NCBI GenBank assembly: GCA_017546265.1
Contig: JAFYXG010000006.1
Coordinates: 1 to 35,735, forward strand
Length of the DNA: 35,735 bases
DNA from: Alphaproteobacteria bacterium
GTDB taxonomy: Bacteria; Pseudomonadota; Alphaproteobacteria; Rs-D84
Reading direction: 5' to 3'
Position 1 is the stretch's first letter, and every line of letters begins with the position of its first letter. The notes under the pieces are model-generated. The model was not told the DNA's origin. It saw only the letters and a program-made list of their open reading frames with translations, and searched no databases. Position numbers and translations under genes: made by a program. This document shows, piece by piece, positions 31,112-35,735 of the stretch.

Positions 31112-31753
31112 TTATAACATTACCAACCATACCAATGGCAATGCATAAATCCAACCGTCAAAACGATCCAAGATGCCACCATGCCCAGGTAAGATTTTCC
31201 CAAAGTCCTTGATACCCAATTTACGTTTAATCCAGCTGGCCGTTAAATCTCCGTACTGGGATAACAAAGATACACTGATACCAATCCACATCAGTTGTGG
31301 CATAAATGTGTCCGCCCCCAGCAAACCATACATAACACCACAAAATGTACCGCACAATATCCCAGCAATCTGACCTGACCAGGTTTTACCAGCAGACAAA
31401 CGTTCCCACATTTTATCGCCGCCAATTATACGACCAAACAGCCATGCACCAATATCCGCACCGCAGATTATCATCAATAATAACAGTACAATCCATGGAC
31501 GTGTCCCCACATAATTCACCGATACCAACATCAATAACAATAATGCCAGAAAAAAAGTAAACGATTTCCAATTCCTACGAAATGTATCACGTGCAGACCG
31601 CAAACACAGTAAATATTCAGCAATCATTGCCAAAACAATAACAATGCCTAAGAACTTTACAGCGGGATATCCCAACCATTGCCCCCACGCAGCAGCACCA
31701 GCAACAACTGCCATAAAACATGCCGCCAATATGCGTTTAGTTGTATTTGACAT
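31112..31753 (-). CDS. cdsA: Phosphatidate cytidylyltransferase (CDP-diglyceride synthase)
   Basis: 213 aa. Makes CDP-diacylglycerol from phosphatidic acid and CTP, the branch point of phospholipid synthesis. The CDS signature is complete: SWIKRKLGIKDFG then LPGHGGILDRFDG (Asp and Arg of the active site) near the C-terminus, preceded by GADIGAWLFGRIIGG and about six transmembrane helices. Shorter than the usual 260-280 aa, with fewer N-terminal helices. Start: ATG at 31753 with GGACGGA. Usual neighbours uppS upstream and rseP downstream. Confidence 0.93.
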   Translation of the reverse strand: MSNTTKRILAACFMAVVAGAAAWGQWLGYPAVKFLGIVIVLAMIAEYLLCLRSARDTFRRNWKSFTFFLALLLLMLVSVNYVGTRPWIVLLLLMIICGADIGAWLFGRIIGGDKMWERLSAGKTWSGQIAGILCGTFCGVMYGLLGADTFMPQLMWIGISVSLLSQYGDLTASWIKRKLGIKDFGKILPGHGGILDRFDGWIYALPLVWLVML

Positions 31754-31767
31754 TTTATTCCGTCCCC

Positions 31768-32526
31768 TTATTTTTTATTCCCTAGATAGTTGGCCTTTTT
31801 CCCACCACCAAATCGGCGATTGCGTTTGGAATATTCGTCCAAAACATGCTGCCACATTTTTTCATTCTTGACCAAATCGGGCCAGTGTTCCGGCACAAAT
31901 AATAATTCTGCGTACGCTAATTTCCACAACAGGAAATTTGATATGCGATTTTCATTACTGGTTCGTACCATCAGATCAATTGGCAGTAAATCACCCGTAT
32001 CCAGATATGTTTCAAATGTCGCCATGTCAACAGGTTCGCCCGCCGCAATCGCAGCATTTACTGCGTCAACAATTTCCTGTTGACCACCATAGTTCAATGC
32101 AAATGCAACTGTGCCACCCGTATTCTCGGCCGTTTTATCCTCTAACTCGTCACACAATTTTGCCAATTTTTCGGGCAAACGTTCACGCGAACCAATTACA
32201 CGATAACGCAGATTTTTTTCCAGTGCATTTTTCATGTTCTTGCTTAGTTCCGTATAAAACAGGTCCATAAGAAAATCAACCTCTTCGGTGGTACGCGACC
32301 AGTTTTCTGTGGAAAAAACAAAAAAAGTTATAGTTGATACACCACGGCGAAAAAACCATTCAACCAGATTTTCAAAGTTCGCAATGCCTGCCTGGTGCCC
32401 CATCAACGGTGGCATGCCACGCATTTCTGCCCAACGACGGTTGCCATCACATATAAATGCTATATGCTGAGGCACCTGAGGAACAGATGCCAAAGCGGTT
32501 TTTTTCCGCTGAAATAATTTGAACAT
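31768..32526 (-). CDS. uppS: Undecaprenyl diphosphate synthase (cis-prenyltransferase)
   Basis: 252 aa. Adds isopentenyl units to farnesyl diphosphate to build the C55 lipid carrier for cell-wall synthesis. Signatures: HIAFICDGNRRWAEMRG (catalytic Asp), GHQAG, TFFVFSTENWSR, ALNYGGQQEIVDAV, DLMVRTSNENRISNFLLW and AYAELLFVPEHWPD. The usual SGE-RLSNF motif reads SNENRISNF. Start: ATG at 32526 with AGGAAGGA before it; the frame is open to 32553, inside the gap after frr. The gap to frr is 32 bp and to cdsA 14 bp. Confidence 0.95.
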   Translation of the reverse strand: MFKLFQRKKTALASVPQVPQHIAFICDGNRRWAEMRGMPPLMGHQAGIANFENLVEWFFRRGVSTITFFVFSTENWSRTTEEVDFLMDLFYTELSKNMKNALEKNLRYRVIGSRERLPEKLAKLCDELEDKTAENTGGTVAFALNYGGQQEIVDAVNAAIAAGEPVDMATFETYLDTGDLLPIDLMVRTSNENRISNFLLWKLAYAELLFVPEHWPDLVKNEKMWQHVLDEYSKRNRRFGGGKKANYLGNKK

Positions 32527-32558
32527 ATCTTCCTTCCTGATGATTGATAACAAAAAAA

Positions 32559-33119
32559 CTAGACCGCCATGATATCCGCTTCTTTTTCACGTGCCAGAGC
32601 ATCAACCTCGGTTCCACGTTTGTCAAAGACCTTTTGAATGTCATCTTCGTATTTACGCTGGTCGTCTTCGGAAATTTCTTTGTCGGTGACCGCACGTTTA
32701 ATCTTGCCCATGGCATCCTGGCGAATGTTACGCATGGAAATCTTGGCCTCTTCTGCGTATTTGCCGGCAACCTTGGTCAATTCGCGGCGGCGTTCTTCGG
32801 TCAAAGGTGGCATGTTCAGACGAATTACCCCACCCGCCGTCATCGGATTTAACCCCAGACCAGAATCACGAATTGCCTTTTCAACCGCAGGCGCATTTGT
32901 TATATCCCAAACCGTCACAGATAATGTCTGGTTATCGGGTGTGGAAACAGTCGCAACCTGGTTAATCGGCATTTCAGAACCATAAACAGGAACACGAACC
33001 GCATCCAATAAATGCACAGACGCACGACCAGTACGCAAGCCTGCGTATTCATTCTTTAACACTTCGATTGTTTGTGCGGTTTTCTGCTCGACTTCGGACT
33101 TTAATAACGAATAATCCAT
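32559..33119 (-). CDS. frr: Ribosome recycling factor
   Basis: 186 aa, the normal family length. Splits post-termination ribosomes together with EF-G. Signatures: VLKNEYAGLRTGRASVHLLD, VPVYGSEMPINQVATVS, ITNAPAVEKAIRDSGLGLNP, IRLNMPPLTEERRRELTKV and a C-terminal helix ending REKEADIMAV. Start: ATG at 33119 with GGAG nine bases upstream (an upstream GTG at 33128 overlaps that site). First gene of the frr-uppS-cdsA-rseP-bamA unit; pyrH, often just before frr, is absent here. Confidence 0.97.
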   Translation of the reverse strand: MDYSLLKSEVEQKTAQTIEVLKNEYAGLRTGRASVHLLDAVRVPVYGSEMPINQVATVSTPDNQTLSVTVWDITNAPAVEKAIRDSGLGLNPMTAGGVIRLNMPPLTEERRRELTKVAGKYAEEAKISMRNIRQDAMGKIKRAVTDKEISEDDQRKYEDDIQKVFDKRGTEVDALAREKEADIMAV

Positions 33120-33146
33120 AATAAACACTCCTTGTTATATACGCAG

Positions 33147-33176
33147 AGATTAGCAAATAGAAATATTATTTATCAA
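33147..33176 (-). promoter_or_regulatory. Candidate promoter of the frr operon
   Basis: Minus strand TTGATA (33171-33176), 18-bp spacer, TAATCT (33147-33152). The gene upstream runs the other way, so a promoter must lie here; this is the best match but the -10 is weak. Confidence 0.4.
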
Positions 33177-33244
33177 GTGGAAAGATAAAAAAGTTTTCCA
33201 AAGTGCCCAAAATTAAGAATGCCCCATGCAGGGGCATTTTATAA

Positions 33245-33301
33245 TGGGGCACCGAATTTGACACAGTTCCACCCGAAAATGTGCAGCAAGTGCCTGATTG
33301 A
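33245..33301 (+). pseudogene. Remnant of a coding 3' end, shortened form
   Basis: 19 codons, WGTEFDTVPPENVQQVPD-stop, without start or ribosome binding site. It matches both ends of the 43-codon remnant at 35454-35582 (WGPIFDSVLPQDVQQV ... VPD-stop) and differs by an in-frame loss of 24 codons. Differences elsewhere are mostly silent or conservative, as in a former coding sequence. Confidence 0.55.
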
Positions 33302-33317
33302 TTCAACGTGACCTGTG

Positions 33318-33356
33318 TATAATGTCATTGACAGTCAATATAAATCTAAATAAGAT
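33318..33356 (+). promoter_or_regulatory. Overlapping promoter elements and operator-like palindrome
   Basis: TATAAT at 33318-33323 (in TGTGTATAATG, poor -35), and TTGACA (33328-33333), 17-bp spacer, TAAGAT (33351-33356) whose start point would fall at or next to the ATG at 33364, giving a nearly leaderless mRNA. ATTGAC-a-GTCAAT (33327-33339) is a perfect inverted repeat over the second -35. In module copy 2 one base breaks it. Confidence 0.5.
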
Positions 33357-33363
33357 TTCAAGT

Positions 33364-33768
33364 ATGAAGAAGTTATTGTTTGTTTTTTGTATGTTTACTG
33401 CGTTATCACACGTCGCTTTTGCAAAATCTGATTATATTGCAATGATGCAAGATTGTGATACAGAATATGAAAACGCCAGCAAACGCGCCAATACGGCCAT
33501 AGAAATTGTACAAGTAATAGATGCACATACAGAATGCTATAAGGCAATTGTCTCAGAAATAATAACAGCAAAATATAAACAAAATCATGAGGGCATGTGG
33601 AACAATTTTATTCAATATACAGACAGTGCTGCAGATGCGACATCATATATTCAGCGCCCAGATTCTTGTTATCCACAGTGCGGTTCAATCATTGGGATAA
33701 ATGCGGCGACATCAAAATTCGATGCCGCCAAACAATACCTGGAACAACTGATGTCGATGAATCAATAA
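33364..33768 (+). CDS. Small secreted protein of unknown function
   Basis: 134 aa. Signal peptide MKKLLFVFCMFTALSHVAFA, then a helical mature part with four to five cysteines (MMQDCDTEYENA, AHTECYKAIV, DSCYPQCGS). The helical Cys-Cys hairpin layout recalls DUF1311/LprI-like periplasmic proteins, but the match is weak. The frame is open to 33298, but the repeat module and the signal peptide fix the ATG at 33364. Its stop abuts that of the convergent lipoprotein gene at 33769. The first 11 bases of the gene belong to the repeat module. Confidence 0.7.
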   Translation: MKKLLFVFCMFTALSHVAFAKSDYIAMMQDCDTEYENASKRANTAIEIVQVIDAHTECYKAIVSEIITAKYKQNHEGMWNNFIQYTDSAADATSYIQRPDSCYPQCGSIIGINAATSKFDAAKQYLEQLMSMNQ

Positions 33769-34107
33769 TCACTTATCGCGCTGAAAATAAAACTTACATC
33801 CGTCCAAATAGACGTATATCAAATCAGAATTTGCAACATAAAATTTTTCTATTGTGCCTGTATCTTTTTTTACCAGAATTTCTTGTGCGTTTTCATCAAT
33901 ATAAAAATCGCCGATGGTAATGTTTGCAGCATTGATTTCAACAGCAGTATTTTCATAATAACTTTGCGCCATCCAATCGCAATCTGCGGTTATATATCCG
34001 GCATATTCAAATCGGTCAAAAGACCATTTTCCACAGAACTCGCAAGATTTGCTGTCTGTAGAGCTACAACCAATCAAAAATACACAAACCAAAACTATCT
34101 TTTTCAT
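33769..34107 (-). CDS. Lipoprotein downstream of the MuF-lysozyme gene
   Basis: 112 aa. MKKIVLVCVFLIGC is a lipoprotein signal (Cys14), followed by SSTDSKSCEFCGKW and a beta-rich domain (YITADCDWMAQ, INAANITIGDFYIDEN, EILVKKDTGTIEKFYV, YVYLDGCKFYFQRDK). It looks like a small lipocalin-like or copper-resistance-like barrel, but no family is recognised. Start: ATG at 34107; the frame is open to 34143. It lies 32 bp after the MuF-lysozyme stop and shares its transcript. A spanin-like or superinfection role next to a lysozyme is possible, not shown. A truncated copy sits at 15487-15576. Confidence 0.7.
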   Translation of the reverse strand: MKKIVLVCVFLIGCSSTDSKSCEFCGKWSFDRFEYAGYITADCDWMAQSYYENTAVEINAANITIGDFYIDENAQEILVKKDTGTIEKFYVANSDLIYVYLDGCKFYFQRDK

Positions 34108-34139
34108 GCAACACAGTATAAATGATACGATTGTAAAAA

Positions 34140-35279
34140 TCAATATATACCACGTTTATACAAGTTCCATTCATGTTGCCTGCGGTTAATTAAACCGTTT
34201 GATACTTTTCCCTGGGTGCGATTCCAGGCTTTCCATGCGGATTCCAAATCCGAATAAACAGAGCTATGAAAATCTGGATTGTTTATATATTTCACAACCG
34301 TAGAATTTTTGAAACCACTTGTACCAATATTATACGCCAAAGATACAAGAGCATCATATTGGGGTTGCGACATTTGTGCTGTAATATTGTCTTGTACAGC
34401 GCGTTCTGCCGTGGCTATATCAGAACGTAATAATGCAATCGCCTGCTGTTCTGTGATTCCGTTTGTAAAATCTTCACCTGGCTTTACCAAATGCCCATAA
34501 CCAATTGTTGCGCCTTTTGGCAAAGGCTCGTTCGGATTTACTGGTTTTTTCGTAGCATCATCATATATAACATGATTGCCCAGCTTGTCTAACACTCTAT
34601 CTTCCTTGCCTTTCAACCATTCGATACCTTTATCACTCATCTGCATATCACTTGCCTTTTTTGTTTCTTGCTTTTGACCTTTATAAACCTTGGTGCCTAT
34701 TTTCTTGCCGTTTTCGTCCAGTTCTATTTCTTCAACCCAACAGCGACAGTTTGGATGAACGGGACATGTTGGTATGCCTTCTTTGGTTTCATAGACCGTC
34801 CCATCATTCTCCGAACATTCATCGCAGCTATTTTCGCCATGCTCGCTGTGCCATATCCATATCTTGGGCTTTATTTCAAATTCAGGAATATTCAAATCGT
34901 ATGTTTCCAGACTGCGTTTTGATACATGGCCGCCTGGCATCAAGACTTTGACCTCTATCGGCTCGCCAGGAACAACATATTCTTCAATATTAAAATTAAA
35001 ACCGATTGTTTCAAAATAATCGCCGTATGCATCCAGAACTTCTGCTTCTGCCTCGCTTTTATCGGACTCGAACTCCGTTTCTATTTCATGTTGGGCATCA
35101 TAAAACTGTTGCAGTGTCATATCGTATTCTGGTCGCATCATACGACCTGTGGCATCAAAAGTCACCGCACCTGGGTACAGAATATTCATATACTTTGTTG
35201 CACGTTTATAAGTTTCGCTGTTTTTATCGCCATATTCGGGCGATGATATCAGTTCTTGTAAAAATTTTGGTGTTATCAT
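34140..35279 (-). CDS. MuF-type minor head domain fused to a phage lysozyme (GH24)
   Basis: 379 aa. Residues about 1-120: helical head-protein-like region (FLQELISSPEYGDKN, FDAQHEIETEFESD-type acidic helix). Residues about 130-180: MuF core LNIPEFEIKPK, HSEHGENSCDEC, CPVHPNCRCWVEE. After a Lys-rich linker (about 200-215) comes a GH24 lysozyme: SDKGIEWLKGKEDRVLD with the catalytic Glu, IYDDATKKP, GATIGYGHLV, ITEQQAIALLRSDIATAE, QPQYDALVSLAYNIG, NGLINRRQHEWNLYKRG. It would cut peptidoglycan. No signal peptide. Start: ATG at 35279, GGAG nine bases upstream. Promoter and double hairpin leader at 35293-35385. No other virion genes lie nearby. Confidence 0.85.
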   Translation of the reverse strand: MITPKFLQELISSPEYGDKNSETYKRATKYMNILYPGAVTFDATGRMMRPEYDMTLQQFYDAQHEIETEFESDKSEAEAEVLDAYGDYFETIGFNFNIEEYVVPGEPIEVKVLMPGGHVSKRSLETYDLNIPEFEIKPKIWIWHSEHGENSCDECSENDGTVYETKEGIPTCPVHPNCRCWVEEIELDENGKKIGTKVYKGQKQETKKASDMQMSDKGIEWLKGKEDRVLDKLGNHVIYDDATKKPVNPNEPLPKGATIGYGHLVKPGEDFTNGITEQQAIALLRSDIATAERAVQDNITAQMSQPQYDALVSLAYNIGTSGFKNSTVVKYINNPDFHSSVYSDLESAWKAWNRTQGKVSNGLINRRQHEWNLYKRGIY

Positions 35280-35292
35280 TTTTTTTCTCCAT

Positions 35293-35342
35293 AAAAAACA
35301 CCCGCAAATGCGGGTAATAAAAAAAGACGACCAAATGTCGTC
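35293..35342 (-). terminator. Leader with two tandem terminators before the MuF-lysozyme gene
   Basis: Minus strand, just after the promoter: GACGAC, ATTTG loop, GTCGTC, then seven T (35342-35319); then ACCCGC, ATTT loop, GCGGGT, then GTTTTTT (35315-35293), and 14 bp later the start codon. Both are textbook intrinsic terminators placed between promoter and gene. Confidence 0.75.
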
Positions 35343-35356
35343 CGCTGAGTGTACGT

Positions 35357-35385
35357 ATTATATCATAAAATGCATAAAAATTCAA
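35357..35385 (-). promoter_or_regulatory. Promoter of the MuF-lysozyme gene
   Basis: Minus strand TTGAAT (35380-35385), 17-bp spacer, TATAAT (35357-35362). Confidence 0.75.
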
Positions 35386-35414
35386 CAGAAATCAAAACAC
35401 AAAAAAACGGAACC

Positions 35415-35657
35415 GCCCAAAATTAAAAATCCCGCAAACGCGGGATTTGTTAATGGGGCCCCATATTTGACAGCGTTCTACCCCAAGACGTGCAACAAGT
35501 GCTTGATTTAGACCCGTTGTTGAACGAGGTGTTGGCGGAAATAAAAAATCATGCCAGTAAGTTGTGTAACGTTCCTGATTGATTCGACGTGACCTGTGTA
35601 TAATGTCATTGACAGACAATATAAATCTAAATAAGATTTTAAGTATGAAGAAGTTTT
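35415..35657 (+). repeat. Repeat module, copy 2
   Basis: Starts GCCCAAAATTAA, hairpin AATCCCGC (35428-35435)/GCGGGATT (35440-35447), coding-tail remnant 35454-35582, then the 82-bp promoter block 35574-35655 leading to ATGAAGAAG. Same order as copy 1 (33205-33376) but 71-72 bp longer because it keeps 24 more codons of the remnant. Confidence 0.85.
35454..35582 (+). pseudogene. Remnant of a coding 3' end, longer form
   Basis: 43 codons in frame to TGA: WGPIFDSVLPQDVQQV, LDLDPLLNEVLAEIKNHA, then SKLCNVPD-stop. A stop codon directly precedes it and there is no ribosome binding site. The helical, protein-like sequence and its shortened twin at 33245-33301 mark it as the displaced C-terminus of a gene located elsewhere or lost. 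Confidence 0.55.
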
Positions 35658-35735
35658 TCAAAACACTTTGTCTGTTATGTCTGCTGGGATGTAGTTATGA
35701 TATACCCAAAAAGACCAACCACACTGTATGTGGCG
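35645..35735 (+). CDS. Lipoprotein, N-terminal part (cut by window edge)
   Basis: 30 codons visible. MKKFFKTLCLLCLLGC is a lipoprotein signal (Cys16), followed by SYDIPKKTNHTVCG. Starts directly in repeat module copy 2, so the same promoter block drives an unrelated exported protein here and at 33364. TTGACA (35609-35614), 17 bp, TAAGAT (35632-35637) and the ATG at 35645 predict a very short or absent leader. Confidence 0.7.
   Translation, partial: MKKFFKTLCLLCLLGCSYDIPKKTNHTVCG

Larger units (their letters stand above)
33205..33376 (+). repeat. Repeat module, copy 1
   Basis: Starts GCCCAAAATTAA, then hairpin AATGCCCC (33218-33225)/GGGGCATT (33231-33238), then the coding-tail remnant 33245-33301, then an 82-bp block (33293-33374) that matches 35574-35655 with three differences and runs through ATGAAGAAGTT of the next gene. 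Copy 2 is at 35415-35657. The hairpin has a T-rich plus-strand tail and may also act as a terminator. Confidence 0.85.

Noticed and set aside
35428..35460. Hairpin plus GTTAATGG as an integron attC-like site
   Set aside because: The core does not fit GTTRRRY/RYYYAAC and no integron integrase is present.

Overview
The window looks like the chromosome of a low-GC, host-associated (probably gut) Alphaproteobacterium. This is inferred from the gene set and its arrangement: an frr-uppS-cdsA-rseP-bamA envelope cluster, a VirB7/VirB8-type secretion fragment, many short MKK... lipoproteins, and standard-code genes with sigma70-like TTGAnn-17-TATAAT promoters. No rRNA or named marker fixes the species.

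Bases 1-3000 are the end of an integrative element or prophage: a tyrosine integrase, an AlpA-like excisionase/regulator, and a translationally coupled cluster of small related proteins running off the left edge. The integrase and the small-gene cluster share a duplicated upstream element. A tRNA-Asn gene with its own promoter and terminator follows (3.3 kb).

Bases 3600-16800 are accessory. They hold two tandem glycine-rich proteins behind an exported tail-fibre-like protein, a single-chain Type IIG restriction-modification enzyme, a cassette with an FtsK-like ATPase and a DUF192-like domain, a DUF2779 (Cas4-like nuclease plus exonuclease fold) gene, a DUF2130 gene, a Cys-rich exported protein, and a decayed phage head-gene remnant ending at tRNA-Lys. 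Two points stand out. The ATPase and the large ORF after it appear to be one gene of about 811 codons, split by a -1 frameshift in a run of six A. This gene also sits between two perfect 108-bp direct repeats that duplicate the 3' end of the DUF2779 gene, as if a 2.7-kb cassette had inserted there.

Bases 17000-33100 are mostly chromosomal backbone: a two-helix membrane protein, two tandem MFS transporters, a large unrecognised cytosolic protein (788 aa), an orphan phage receptor-binding-like protein, acetate kinase, small lipoproteins, a YraN-like protein, a virB7-virB8-virB8-like set, and the BamA/RseP/CdsA/UppS/Frr operon.

Bases 33200-35735 form a second phage-derived locus. It contains a MuF-lysozyme fusion, a lipoprotein and small secreted proteins, bounded by two copies of a repeat module. 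Each module carries a hairpin, the 3' end of a lost coding sequence, and a nearly identical promoter leading into ATGAAGAAG. The decayed remnant at 15.5 kb is a deleted copy of part of this locus.

No CRISPR array or rRNA was found. All functions are read from motifs by eye; no database search was run.
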